Source of the DNA: Salinarimonas chemoclinalis
Lineage (GTDB): Bacteria > Pseudomonadota > Alphaproteobacteria > Rhizobiales > Beijerinckiaceae
Assembly (NCBI RefSeq): GCF_041514305.1
Contig: NZ_JBGMWH010000003.1
Location: 248,001-312,000, forward strand
Length of the DNA: 64,000 bases
Direction of reading: 5' to 3'
In this document: positions 16,561 through 25,009 of the stretch, in pieces
How positions within the stretch are numbered: the first letter of the stretch is position 1
How the letters are laid out: each line of letters opens with the position of its first letter
The notes under the pieces: generated by a model
Seen by the model: only the letters and a program-made list of their open reading frames with translations
Database searches by the model: none
What the model was told of the DNA's origin: nothing
Position numbers and translations under genes: made by a program

Positions 16561-17265
16561 CTACTCCGCCGCCTCTCGCGCCCGAAGGTAATCCCCCCAC
16601 ACCGTCTCGCCCTTGAACCCAGCCAGGAACGCCGCATGCGCCTCGCGCTCGGCGTCGGTGAGACGCGGCGGGGCCGGGCGCCGCGCCACGGCGGGCGCAC
16701 CCGCGACGAGGGGGCCGCGGGCGAGGCTCGGGGCCGCGAGCCCGAGATCGACCTGCTTGCCACCGATCAGCTCGATGTAGACTTCCGCCAGCAGCTCCGC
16801 GTCGAGCAGCGCGCCGTGCTTGGTGCGCCGCGCGTTGTCGATGCCGAAGCGGCTGCACAGGGCGTCCAGGCTCGCCGGCGCTCCGGGGAACTTGCGCCTG
16901 GCCATCATCAGCGTGTCGAGCACCTGCGCGGCGGGCCAGCGCGGGCGGCCGAGCCGCTCGAGCTCCATGTCGATGAAGCCCATGTCGAAGGGCGCGTTGT
17001 GGATGACGAGCCGCGCACCCTCCACGAAGGCGAGGAAGTCGTCGCAGATCGCCCCGAACACGGGCTTGTCGGCGAGGAAGTCGTCGGAGAGGCCGTGCAC
17101 CTGGAAGGCGCCCTCCGACATCGCTCGCTCCGGATTGACGTAGCGATGCCAGGTCCGCCCGGTCGGGATCTGGTTGAGGAGTTCGACGCAGCCGATCTCG
17201 ACGATGCGGTCGCCCAGGTTGGCGTCTCGGCCGGTGGTCTCGGTGTCGAGGACGATCTCGCGCAA
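16561..17265 (-). CDS. dnaQ: DNA polymerase III epsilon subunit (3'-5' proofreading exonuclease)
   Basis: A 234-residue exonuclease subunit. Exo I is LDTETTGRD, Exo II is HNAPFDMGFIDME, and the H-x4-D Exo III motif is KHGALLDAELLAEVYIE, giving the full DEDDh set. The C-terminal region (after AAPSLARG) is the linker and the alpha-subunit-binding tail. It is the last gene of the maf-aroE-coaE-dnaQ operon and lies next to the proposed origin, as in many alphaproteobacteria. Confidence 0.95.
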   Translation of the reverse strand: MREIVLDTETTGRDANLGDRIVEIGCVELLNQIPTGRTWHRYVNPERAMSEGAFQVHGLSDDFLADKPVFGAICDDFLAFVEGARLVIHNAPFDMGFIDMELERLGRPRWPAAQVLDTLMMARRKFPGAPASLDALCSRFGIDNARRTKHGALLDAELLAEVYIELIGGKQVDLGLAAPSLARGPLVAGAPAVARRPAPPRLTDAEREAHAAFLAGFKGETVWGDYLRAREAAE

Positions 17266-17289
17266 GGCTCGGGCTCCGGCAGGCTCTGG

Positions 17290-17898
17290 TCAGGGGCGCG
17301 CCGCGCGGCCGTGACGGCCGGCGAGCGCGCGCACGATATCGCGGACCTGCCGCTCGGCGGAAGGGAAGCCGCGGCTCGTATCCACCAGGAAATGCGCGCG
17401 GGCGCGCTTCTCCACGTCCGGCACCTGCCGGGCGAGGATGCCGGCGAGCTTCTCCGGCGTCATCTCCGGGCGCGCCAGCACCCGCGCGCGCTGGACCGCC
17501 TCCGGCGCCGTGACCACGCAGACCGCGTCGCACAGGCGCTCGCTCCCGGTCTCGAGGAGAAGCGGCACGTCGAGCACCGCGAGCGGCGCGCCGGACGCCC
17601 GCGCCCGCCCGAGGAAGGCCGCGCGCTCCGCCGAGACGAGCGGGTGGACGATGGCCTCGAGCCGCGCCATCGCCTCGGGCCTGCCGATCACCATCGGCCC
17701 GAGCGCGGCGCGGTCGACGACGCCGCCCTTCGTCGCGCCGGGGAACGACGCCTCGATCGCCGGCGCTGCCGCGCCCGCGTAGAGCCGGTGCACCGTGGCG
17801 TCGGCGTCGTGCACGGGGGCGCCGGCGCGGCGGAACATGGCGGCCGTCGCCGACTTGCCCATGCCGATCGAACCGGTGAGGCCGAGGACGAAGGTCAT
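17290..17898 (-). CDS. coaE: Dephospho-CoA kinase
   Basis: A 202-residue enzyme that phosphorylates dephospho-CoA in the last step of coenzyme A synthesis. The P-loop is GLTGSIGMGKSATA at the N terminus; DADATVHRLYAG, HPLVSAER and LDVPLLLETG are the family motifs. Its ATG overlaps the aroE stop (ATGA at 17895-17898), so it is coupled to aroE. Confidence 0.95.
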   Translation of the reverse strand: MTFVLGLTGSIGMGKSATAAMFRRAGAPVHDADATVHRLYAGAAAPAIEASFPGATKGGVVDRAALGPMVIGRPEAMARLEAIVHPLVSAERAAFLGRARASGAPLAVLDVPLLLETGSERLCDAVCVVTAPEAVQRARVLARPEMTPEKLAGILARQVPDVEKRARAHFLVDTSRGFPSAERQVRDIVRALAGRHGRAARP

Positions 17899-18752
17899 CG
17901 CCGGACGCTCTCCGCCGACGGCCGCGCGAGATCCGCCTCGACGAGTGCGCGCAGCTCCGGCGTCACCTCCGGACGCCGGCCGAACCACCGCGCGAAGCCG
18001 GGCGCCGCCTGGTGCAGCAGCATGCCGAGCCCATCCACCGTGGCGAGACCGCGCGCGCGCGCCGTGCGCAGGAGATCCGTCTCCAGCGGGGCGTAGACGA
18101 TGTCCGCGACGGCCGCCCCGTCCGGCAGCGCGGCGAGGTCGAGCGCGAGCGGATCCTTGCCGGTCATCCCGAGCGAGGTGGCGTTGACGAGGAGATCGAC
18201 GCCCCCGAGCATCCGCTCCACCTCGACGAAGGCCAGCGCGGCCACCCGCCGCGGATCGAAGCCCACGAGCGGCTCCGCCTTCCCGACGTCCCGCGCCGCG
18301 ACGACGACCCGGGCGAGCCCCCGGTCGAGGAGCCCCGCCGCCACCGCCCGCGCCGCGCCGCCGGCACCGAGCACCAGCGCCCGCGGCAGCCGCGCCTCCC
18401 ATCCTGTGCCGAGCCCGGCGTCGAGGCTCTCGACGAACCCGGTGACGTCGGTGTTGTCGCCGACGAGAACCCCATCCTCCAGCCACACCGTGTTGACCGC
18501 CCGCAGCCGCTGCGCCCGGGCGCTCGGGGCATCGACGAGGCGGAAGGCGGCCTCCTTGTGGGGGATCGTGACGTTGCCGCCGACGTAGCCCTCGCGCGCG
18601 AGCCCGCGCAGGAAGCCGGGAAAGGCGTCGGGCGCGACGTCGACGCGCTCGTATCTGCCGGCGATGCCCATGCGCTCCAGCCAATGGCCGTGGATCATGG
18701 GCGAGCGGGAATGGGCGATCGGATGCCCGGCGACGAAGGCTCTCGGCGGCAT
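17895..18752 (-). CDS. aroE: Shikimate dehydrogenase
   Basis: A 285-residue enzyme reducing 3-dehydroshikimate with NADPH in the aromatic amino acid pathway. Substrate motifs HPIAHSRSPMIHGHW and GNVTIPHKEAAFR, the nucleotide loop LGAGGAARAV, and NATSLGM are all intact. I use the ATG at 18752, with GAGAGA close upstream and the usual family N terminus just after it. A GTG at 18800 that overlaps the maf stop (GTGA) would add 16 residues and is a real alternative given the tight coupling in this operon. Confidence 0.93.
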   Translation of the reverse strand: MPPRAFVAGHPIAHSRSPMIHGHWLERMGIAGRYERVDVAPDAFPGFLRGLAREGYVGGNVTIPHKEAAFRLVDAPSARAQRLRAVNTVWLEDGVLVGDNTDVTGFVESLDAGLGTGWEARLPRALVLGAGGAARAVAAGLLDRGLARVVVAARDVGKAEPLVGFDPRRVAALAFVEVERMLGGVDLLVNATSLGMTGKDPLALDLAALPDGAAVADIVYAPLETDLLRTARARGLATVDGLGMLLHQAAPGFARWFGRRPEVTPELRALVEADLARPSAESVRR

Positions 18753-18796
18753 GGTCTCTCTCGGCGTCCAGGTCTGCGTCGAAGAGGAAGGCGGCG

Positions 18797-19420
18797 TCAC
18801 AGCGCGAGCGCTCCCAGGTCACGAAAGGCGGCGAGCAGCGGCAGGATCGGCAGGCCGAGGATCGTCGCATGATCCCCCTCGACCCGTGCGAAGAGGTGGG
18901 CGCCGACGCCTTCGAGCTGGTAGCCGCCCACGCTGGTCGTCACGGCCCCCCCGGCGCAGGCGAGATAGAGGTCGATCGCGTCCGCGTCGAGCGGGCGCAT
19001 GTCGAGCCGCGCGGTCTCGACGAAGGCGGCGACGACGGCGCCGTCCCGGGCGATCGCCACGCCGGAATGGAGCGCGTGCGTGCGCCCGGCCAGCGCCGCG
19101 ATCTGCGCCCGCGCCTCCTCCCGCGAGGCCGGCTTGTGGAAGAGCCTCTCGCCCAGCGCCAGGGTCTGGTCGGCGCCGATCACGAGAGCGCCGGGCCGCG
19201 CGCCCGAGACCGACAGCGCCTTCTGGCGGGCGAGGAGCACCGCCAGCGCGTCGGGCGCGAGACCCTCGGCCCGGGCGCCCGCCTCGATCGCGCGCTCGTC
19301 CACCTCCGGCGGCACGGCCTCGAAGGGCAGCCCGGTCGAGGCCAGCAGCGCGCGCCGCGTCGCCGAGGTCGAGGCGAGGACGAGGGGGGCCGGATCGCGC
19401 CAGAGGAAGGCGTCGCTCAT
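18797..19420 (-). CDS. maf: Maf family nucleotide pyrophosphatase
   Basis: A 207-residue house-cleaning NTP pyrophosphatase that hydrolyses non-canonical or modified nucleotides. The N-terminal signature is LVLASTSATRRALL and the acidic active-site region is GADQTLALGERLFHKP. It overlaps the aroE start region and follows the DUF299 gene by about 20 bases, all on the minus strand. Exact substrate (dTTP/UTP or m7GTP type) is not clear by eye. Confidence 0.92.
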   Translation of the reverse strand: MSDAFLWRDPAPLVLASTSATRRALLASTGLPFEAVPPEVDERAIEAGARAEGLAPDALAVLLARQKALSVSGARPGALVIGADQTLALGERLFHKPASREEARAQIAALAGRTHALHSGVAIARDGAVVAAFVETARLDMRPLDADAIDLYLACAGGAVTTSVGGYQLEGVGAHLFARVEGDHATILGLPILPLLAAFRDLGALAL

Positions 19421-19439
19421 CGATCGATCTCCCCGGCCC

Positions 19440-20270
19440 TCACGTCGCGATGAACTTCATGCGATGGGCGCGGTAGTGCTCCAGGATCGCCGCGGCCGTC
19501 TCCTCGATCGAGCGGCGCGTCACGTCGATCACCGGCCAGTGCTTGCGGGCGAAGAGCTTGCGCGAGTAGGCGATCTCCTCGGTCACCCGGTCCTTGTCGG
19601 CGTAGTCGGATTCGTCCGACGCGTTGAGGGACAGGAGCCGGTTCTGGCGGATCTGGACGATGCGCTCCGGGCTCGCGACGAGGCCCACGAAGAGCGGCTT
19701 CTTCGCGTTCTCGATCTGCGGCGGCAGCGGCACGTTCGGGACGAGCGGGATGTTGGCCGTCTTGAGCCCGCGATTGGCGAGGTAGATGGCGGTGGGCGTC
19801 TTCGAGGTGCGCGAGACGCCGATCAGCACCACGTCGGCCTCCTCGATGTCGGTCGGCAATTGGCCGTCGTCGTGGAAGAGGGTGAAGTTCATCGCGTCGA
19901 TGCGCTTGAAGTAGTCGGCGTTGAGCATGTGCTGCGCGCCGGGCCGCGCCGTCGAGGCCGCGCCGAGATAGGATTGCAGCAGCGCGTGCACCGGCGAGAG
20001 CACCGAGAGCGCCGGCGAGCCGTTCTCCCGGCAGGATTCCTCCAGCCGCTGTGCGAGGTCCTGCTCCACGAGCGTGTAGAGCACGATGCCGGGCGCCGCC
20101 TCGATTTCGGCGATCACCCGCTCGAGCTGCGTCCCCGAGCGCACCAGCGGGTAGACGTGCTCGATGGCGGACACGCCCTCGTATTGCGCCGCCACCGCGC
20201 GGGCGACGGTGATCAGCGTCTCGCCCGTCGAATCGGAGACGAGATGCAGGTGGAAGTAGCTTCGCGCCAA
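19440..20270 (-). CDS. DUF299 bifunctional kinase/pyrophosphorylase (PEP synthase or PPDK regulator)
   Basis: A 276-residue protein of the family that phosphorylates and dephosphorylates pyruvate phosphate dikinase or PEP synthase, using ADP and phosphate. Marks are FHLHLVSDSTGETL at the N terminus, the P-loop-like GVSRTSKTPTAIYLA, and DVTRRSIEETAAAI near the end. I choose a TTG start at 20270: a near-perfect AAGGAGG lies seven bases upstream and the family N terminus begins three codons later; no ATG or GTG is as well placed. The gene flanks the proposed origin. Confidence 0.9.
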   Translation of the reverse strand: MARSYFHLHLVSDSTGETLITVARAVAAQYEGVSAIEHVYPLVRSGTQLERVIAEIEAAPGIVLYTLVEQDLAQRLEESCRENGSPALSVLSPVHALLQSYLGAASTARPGAQHMLNADYFKRIDAMNFTLFHDDGQLPTDIEEADVVLIGVSRTSKTPTAIYLANRGLKTANIPLVPNVPLPPQIENAKKPLFVGLVASPERIVQIRQNRLLSLNASDESDYADKDRVTEEIAYSRKLFARKHWPVIDVTRRSIEETAAAILEHYRAHRMKFIAT

Positions 20271-20335
20271 GGGCCCGCCTCCTTCGCCGTGACGTCCTCG
20301 CCGTCCCCAGGCCGACGGTCGGGGGAGTCGATGAG

Positions 20336-20344
20336 TGTGGATAA
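20336..20344 (-). promoter_or_regulatory. DnaA box (perfect TTATCCACA)
   Basis: The nine bases read TGTGGATAA on the plus strand, the exact complement of the DnaA box TTATCCACA. It is the only perfect box seen in the gap. Confidence 0.8.
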
Positions 20345-20494
20345 AGCCCCCCGGCGCGCGGGTCCAGCCGGAGGCCTGTGGAGGACGCCTCCATACCGTC
20401 AACACCGGATGTTCTGGGGAAGCCCGCGGCGGCTATGGTGGGAAATGCGGGCGCGGGGTGCGCGGCCGGGCCGGACGCCGGCGCAACGGGATCG

Positions 20495-20509
20495 TTAACG
20501 TTTTGTTAG
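20495..20509 (+). promoter_or_regulatory. CtrA-like box in the origin
   Basis: TTAA, seven bases, TTAG: one mismatch from the CtrA site TTAA-N7-TTAA. In Caulobacter CtrA bound at the origin blocks initiation. Confidence 0.6.
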
Positions 20510-20690
20510 GGATTGCGATTCCGGATTCGCTCGACGACCGCGTCAACCCTTTCTCGAGGCTTTCACGGCGGGCCCCGCATGTGGAGGGGCTGTGGACGGC
20601 GTTGCGGCAGCCCTGTACCCCTGCCAAGCAGAAACAGGATTCGATTCTAGAAAGAATTTCTGATTTGAGAGGGAAGGGGGAGGAACGCGG

Positions 20691-21728
20691 ATGACCGAGA
20701 AGCCGGCACGCAAGCTCATGCGGGTGCTCGACGGCGAGGCCGTCTGGCCGCAGCCGATCTGGCTGATGCGCCAGGCGGGTCGATACCTGCCCGAGTACAA
20801 GAAAACCCGCGCCACGGCCGGCGGGTTCCTGGCCATGTGCTACGACCCTGATTTCGCGGTGGAGGTGACCCTCCAGCCGATCCGGCGCTTCGGCTTCGAC
20901 GCGTCGATCCTGTTCTCCGACATCCTCGTCGTCCCCCACGCGCTCGGCCAGGAGGTCTGGTTCGAGGAGGGCGAGGGCCCGCGGCTCACGCCCATCTCCA
21001 CGCTGGACGACGTCAGGCGGCTGGGCGAGGGGCGCGACCCGCTCGAGCACCTCGCGCCGGTCATCGAGACCGTGCGGCGGCTGCGGGCCGAGCTGCCCGC
21101 CGAGACGACGCTGCTCGGCTTCTGCGGCGCGCCCTGGACGCTCGCGAGCTACATGATCGCCGGCCGCTCCAGCCCCGAGCAGGCGCCCTTGCGGCTTGCC
21201 GCCTACCGCGATCCCGCCTTCCTCGCCGCCCTGATCGAGACGCTCGTCGAGACCTCGATCCGCTACCTCGTCGCGCAGATCGACGCCGGCGCCGACGCGG
21301 TCCAGATCTTCGAGAGCATGGGCACGAGCCTGCCGCCCTCGATGGTCGAGAGCGTCTCGCTCGGCCCGCTGCGGCGTATCGTCGAGGGCGTGAAGGCGGC
21401 GCGGCCGCATGCCAAGGCGATCGTCTTCGTACGCGGCGGCGGGCATCTCCATCGGCTCGCCGCGGCGGGCTTCGCGGATGCGGTCGGCATCGACTGGCAG
21501 ACGGACATCGCCGAGGCCGTGGCGCGCCTGCCGGCGGGGCTGGCGAGCCAGGGCAACCTCGATCCGCAGGCGCTCGTCGCCGGCGGGCGGGCGCTGGAGG
21601 AGGGCATCGACGCGATTCTCGCGGCGACCCGCGGGCGTCCGCACGTGTTCAACCTCGGCCACGGCATCGAGAAGGACACGCCGATCCCCCACGTCGAGGC
21701 GATGATCGCCCGCGTGCGCGGCAGCTGA
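20691..21728 (+). CDS. hemE: Uroporphyrinogen decarboxylase
   Basis: A 345-residue enzyme that removes the four acetate carboxyls of uroporphyrinogen III to give coproporphyrinogen III in heme synthesis. The signature WLMRQAGRYLPEYKKTRA lies near the N terminus; the active-site aspartate is in ILFSDILVVPHALG; GFCGAPWTLASYM and NLGHGIEKDTP are also conserved. GGGAGGAA precedes the ATG. It borders the proposed origin and is followed by hemJ. Confidence 0.96.
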   Translation: MTEKPARKLMRVLDGEAVWPQPIWLMRQAGRYLPEYKKTRATAGGFLAMCYDPDFAVEVTLQPIRRFGFDASILFSDILVVPHALGQEVWFEEGEGPRLTPISTLDDVRRLGEGRDPLEHLAPVIETVRRLRAELPAETTLLGFCGAPWTLASYMIAGRSSPEQAPLRLAAYRDPAFLAALIETLVETSIRYLVAQIDAGADAVQIFESMGTSLPPSMVESVSLGPLRRIVEGVKAARPHAKAIVFVRGGGHLHRLAAAGFADAVGIDWQTDIAEAVARLPAGLASQGNLDPQALVAGGRALEEGIDAILAATRGRPHVFNLGHGIEKDTPIPHVEAMIARVRGS

Positions 21729-21737
21729 CGGGACCCC

Positions 21738-22175
21738 ATGCTCGACGGATATCTCTGGCTCAAGAGCCTGCACGTCATCGCCATCATCGCCTGGATGGCG
21801 GGGCTGCTCTACCTGCCGCGGCTGTTCGTCTACCACACGGGCGCGCAGCCGGGCACGCCGCAGTCCGAGACCTTCAAGGTAATGGAGCGCCGGCTCTTGA
21901 AGGCGATCACGACGCCGGCGATGATCGTCTCCGTGGTCACCGGGCTGTGGCTCGCCTTCCTCGGCGGCTGGTGGAGCGAGGGCTGGCTGCACGGCAAGCT
22001 GCTGCTGGTCCTCGGCCTTCTCGTCTCGCATCATCTGATGGGGCGGTACGTGAAGGCCTTCGCGGCGGACGCCAACGACAAGTCCTCGAAGTTCTTCAGG
22101 GTCTTCAACGAGGCCCCGACGCTCCTGATGATCGGCATCGTCGTCCTCGTGATCGTGAAACCGATTCTCTGGTGA
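21738..22175 (+). CDS. hemJ: Protoporphyrinogen IX oxidase, HemJ type
   Basis: A 145-residue membrane protein with four helices that oxidises protoporphyrinogen IX to protoporphyrin IX. The family histidine and arginine stretch is LWLKSLHVIAIIAWMAGLLY followed by LPRLFVYH; other conserved parts are KVMERRLLKAITTPAM and GRYVKAFA. It follows hemE by nine bases, so both heme genes are likely co-transcribed. Confidence 0.93.
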   Translation: MLDGYLWLKSLHVIAIIAWMAGLLYLPRLFVYHTGAQPGTPQSETFKVMERRLLKAITTPAMIVSVVTGLWLAFLGGWWSEGWLHGKLLLVLGLLVSHHLMGRYVKAFAADANDKSSKFFRVFNEAPTLLMIGIVVLVIVKPILW

Positions 22176-22364
22176 AGGCGTTTTGGGGTTGAGCGTCGCG
22201 GGAAAACGCGATATGCAGCCCTACCCTCCCCTCGAGTGACAGGTCGCGCTTCCCCTCGGGCGATCCGGTCCCGGCTCCTTCGCCGGCAACCGTCCCGCGA
22301 AGCGGTGTCTCACCACCGACCCGGCCCGAACCGCCCTGTCGCCTCGCCTCAGCGCGAACGCCCC

Positions 22365-23690
22365 ATGATCGAAGACGACATCATCAACGCACCGATCCGC
22401 GAGACCTCGGACACGGCTCCCGCCATGCGGGAGATCAAGCTCCAGGATCTCAAGTCGAAGACCGCGACCGAGCTCACCACCTTCGCGGAGGAGCTCGAGG
22501 TCGAGAACGCCAGCACCATGCGCAAGCAGGAGCTGATGTTCGCGATCCTCAAGCAGCTCGCCGCCCGCGAGGTGGAGATCATCGGCGAGGGCGTCGTCGA
22601 GACCCTGCAGGACGGCTTCGGCTTCCTGCGCTCGTCGGACTCGAACTACCTGCCCGGTCCCGACGACATCTACATCTCGCCCTCGCAGATCCGCCGCTTC
22701 GGTCTGCGCACCGGCGACACGGTCGAGGGCCCGATCCGGGGACCGAAGGAGGGAGAGCGCTACTTCGCGCTCCTGAAGGTCAACACGGTCAATTTCGAGG
22801 ATCCCGAGAAGATCCGCCACAAGGTCCACTTCGACAACCTGACGCCGCTCTACCCGACGGAGCGGCTCAAGCTCGAGCAGCAGGACCCGACGCGCAAGGA
22901 CTACTCGGCGCGGATCATCGACATCGTCTCGCCGATCGGCAAGGGCCAGCGCGGCCTCATCGTCGCGCCGCCGCGCACCGGCAAGACCGTGCTGATGCAG
23001 AACATCGCGCAGTCGATCACCACGAATCACCCCGAGTGTTACCTCATCGTGCTGCTCATCGACGAGCGGCCGGAGGAGGTCACCGACATGCAGCGCTCGG
23101 TGAAGGGCGAGGTCATCGCCTCGACCTTCGACGAGCCGGCGGTGCGCCACGTGCAGGTGGCCGAGATGGTGATCGAGAAGGCCAAGCGCCTCGTCGAGCA
23201 TGGCCGCGACGTGGTCATCCTGCTCGATTCGATCACCCGGCTGGGCCGCGCCTACAACACGGTCGTGCCGTCCTCGGGCAAGGTGCTGACCGGCGGCGTC
23301 GACGCCAACGCGCTGCAGCGCCCCAAGCGCTTCTTCGGCGCGGCGCGCAACATCGAGGAGGGCGGCTCGCTGACGATCATCGCGACCGCGCTGATCGACA
23401 CCGGCTCGCGCATGGACGAGGTGATCTTCGAGGAGTTCAAGGGCACCGGCAACTCCGAGATCATCCTCGACCGCAAGGTGGCCGACAAGCGCACCTTCCC
23501 GGCGCTGGACATCACCCGTTCCGGCACCCGCAAGGAGGAGCTGCTCGTCCCGCCCGACCAGCTCAAGAAGACCTACGTCCTGCGCCGCATCCTCAACCCG
23601 ATGGGCACCGTCGACGCCATCGAGTTCCTGCTCGACAAGCTGCGCGCCACCAAGTCGAACGGCGAGTTCTTCGATTCGATGAACACCTGA
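22365..23690 (+). CDS. rho: Transcription termination factor Rho
   Basis: A hexameric RNA-dependent ATPase that ends transcription. Walker A is APPRTGKTVLMQNIA and Walker B region is VVILLDSITRLGRAYN; the RNA-binding N domain (VENASTMRKQELMFAILK, GFGFLRSSDSNYLPGPDD) is complete. The start is uncertain: the ATG at 22425 opens the usual alphaproteobacterial MREIKLQDLK N terminus, while the ATG at 22365 adds 20 acidic residues; neither has a strong ribosome site. I give the longer form, 441 residues. A gap of about 190 bases after hemJ may hold a leader, since rho is often autoregulated. Confidence 0.95.
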   Translation: MIEDDIINAPIRETSDTAPAMREIKLQDLKSKTATELTTFAEELEVENASTMRKQELMFAILKQLAAREVEIIGEGVVETLQDGFGFLRSSDSNYLPGPDDIYISPSQIRRFGLRTGDTVEGPIRGPKEGERYFALLKVNTVNFEDPEKIRHKVHFDNLTPLYPTERLKLEQQDPTRKDYSARIIDIVSPIGKGQRGLIVAPPRTGKTVLMQNIAQSITTNHPECYLIVLLIDERPEEVTDMQRSVKGEVIASTFDEPAVRHVQVAEMVIEKAKRLVEHGRDVVILLDSITRLGRAYNTVVPSSGKVLTGGVDANALQRPKRFFGAARNIEEGGSLTIIATALIDTGSRMDEVIFEEFKGTGNSEIILDRKVADKRTFPALDITRSGTRKEELLVPPDQLKKTYVLRRILNPMGTVDAIEFLLDKLRATKSNGEFFDSMNT

Positions 23691-23698
23691 CGCTCGAG

Positions 23699-23836
23699 CC
23701 GCCCCCTCCCCGCAGGGGAGGACGACGGCCGAAGGACGGAGGGTGGGGAGGACGGCGGGCCGGCTCGATCGTGCTCCGAACGGCCCCACCGCCCGCGCTT
23801 CGCGCGGACTCCTCCCCTCCGGGGAGGAACAATCGC
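23699..23836. repeat. Intergenic palindromic repeat element (rho / quinone reductase)
   Basis: Between the convergent rho and quinone-reductase genes lies a block bounded by two hairpins, CCTCCCCGCAGGGGAGG on the left and CCTCCCCTCCGGGGAGG on the right, with a CGCGCTTCGCGCG hairpin inside. This resembles REP or RNA-stem repeats scattered between genes in GC-rich alphaproteobacteria. Confidence 0.6.
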
Positions 23837-23837
23837 C

Positions 23838-24428
23838 TCAGCCCAGCCGCGTCAGCCGTGCGGCCACACGGTCGAGATACCGCGCGCGGTCCGCGGCGCT
23901 CGCCGAGTCCATCTCGTGCAGCCCCATCCAGAACGTCCGGCAGCCCTTCGCGCACAGCACGCCGAGCCCCGTGAGCAGCATGCGCCGGCCGGGCATGCCC
24001 ATGAACCACCACCACCAGCGCGGCGCGCCGAGCGTCGAGATCGCGCCCAGCACGCGGATATTGGTGAGCACCCGCGTGATCGGCCGCCCCGGCTGCGGCA
24101 TGCCGAACGTGGCGTGGGGCACGAAGACGCGCTCGACGAAGCCCTTGAGCATGGCGGGCGGGCCGTACCACCAGGTGGGGAAGACGAAGATCAGCGCCTC
24201 GCACGCCTTCAGCCGGGCGAGATGGCCCGCCACCGGCACCTCGTTGACGCCGGCCTCGTGATAGGCCCGCCGTTCGTCCGCCGAGAGGACCGGGTCGAAG
24301 CCCTCGGCGTAGAGATCGAGCAGATCCACCGCGTGGCCCCCGGCCTCGAGCGCGGCGACCGCGCGGTCGCGCACCGCCGCGTTGAAGCTCTCCGGCACCG
24401 GGTGGCAGTAGACCAGGAGAACGCGCAT
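23838..24428 (-). CDS. NAD(P)H-dependent quinone reductase, flavodoxin-like fold (copy 2)
   Basis: A 196-residue FMN-type oxidoreductase. The N terminus has the flavodoxin-like LLVYCHPVPESFNAAVRDRA; the flavin loop is FVFPTWWYGPPAMLKGFVER, typical of the Kef-associated/NQO-like quinone reductases. It carries a run of four tryptophans (APRWWWWFMG) near residue 135, an odd feature. Its ATG overlaps the stop of the upstream paralogue (TGATG at 24426-24430), so the two are translated together. The physiological quinone is unknown. Confidence 0.85.
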   Translation of the reverse strand: MRVLLVYCHPVPESFNAAVRDRAVAALEAGGHAVDLLDLYAEGFDPVLSADERRAYHEAGVNEVPVAGHLARLKACEALIFVFPTWWYGPPAMLKGFVERVFVPHATFGMPQPGRPITRVLTNIRVLGAISTLGAPRWWWWFMGMPGRRMLLTGLGVLCAKGCRTFWMGLHEMDSASAADRARYLDRVAARLTRLG

Positions 24429-25009
24429 CACACCCCCGAGAGCGTCGCCGCGACCCGCTTCAGGAAGGCCTCGCGGCTCTGCGGCGTGGCGTTGTTCATG
24501 TCGTAATGCGCGAGATAGGCGGTGCGTGCGGTCGGAGCCGCGAGCACCCGCAGCATGCGCATGACGCAGCGCCGCGGCGGATCGCCCATCAGGAAGGCGC
24601 GCCAGCGCGTGGCGCCGTAGGTCGTCACCGACATCAGGACCCGGATGTTGCGCAAGGCGGGCGCCACCTTGCCGTCGGCGATGACGAAGCTGACACCCGG
24701 CAGGAAGACGCGGTCGAGGAAGCCCTTGAGGATCGCCGGGAAGCCGAAGTTCCAGACCGGGTTGACCAGGACGAGCCCCTCGGCTGCCTCGAGCCGCCGG
24801 ACGTAGTCCTCCACCGGTGCGCGGTTCGAGGGCGTCTCGTGGTAGCCACGCCGCTCCGCACAGGAGAGGACCGGGTCGAAGCCCTCGGCATAGAGGTCGC
24901 AATCGTCGACCTCGTGCCCGCGGGCGGTCAGCGTCTCGACGACGGTCCGGTGGAGGGCCGCGACGTAGCTCTCCGGGTCGGGATGGGCGTAGAGGACGAG
25001 GATGCGCAT
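24428..25009 (-). CDS. NAD(P)H-dependent quinone reductase, flavodoxin-like fold (copy 1)
   Basis: A 193-residue paralogue of the downstream gene: ILVLYAHPDPESYVAALHRT at the N terminus and VNPVWNFGFPAILKGFLDR as the flavin loop. Both share DLYAEGFDPVLS followed by a tyrosine-histidine pair, so the pair arose by tandem duplication. It is the first gene of the two-gene unit; a large palindromic element lies upstream. The role is likely quinone or xenobiotic reduction, substrate unknown. Confidence 0.85.
   Translation of the reverse strand: MRILVLYAHPDPESYVAALHRTVVETLTARGHEVDDCDLYAEGFDPVLSCAERRGYHETPSNRAPVEDYVRRLEAAEGLVLVNPVWNFGFPAILKGFLDRVFLPGVSFVIADGKVAPALRNIRVLMSVTTYGATRWRAFLMGDPPRRCVMRMLRVLAAPTARTAYLAHYDMNNATPQSREAFLKRVAATLSGV

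Larger units (their letters stand above)
20271..20690. other. Probable chromosomal replication origin (oriC)
   Basis: This 420-base gap lies between the DUF299-maf-aroE-coaE-dnaQ block and hemE, the arrangement that marks Cori in Caulobacter and relatives. It contains one perfect DnaA box (20336), three more TGTGGA cores in the same direction (20377, 20580, 20591), a CtrA-like box (20495-20509), five GANTC methylation sites (20325, 20517, 20524, 20638, 20643) and an AT-rich stretch at about 20636-20670. Such AT-rich and GANTC density stands out in this GC-rich window. It must also hold the hemE promoter. Confidence 0.75.
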
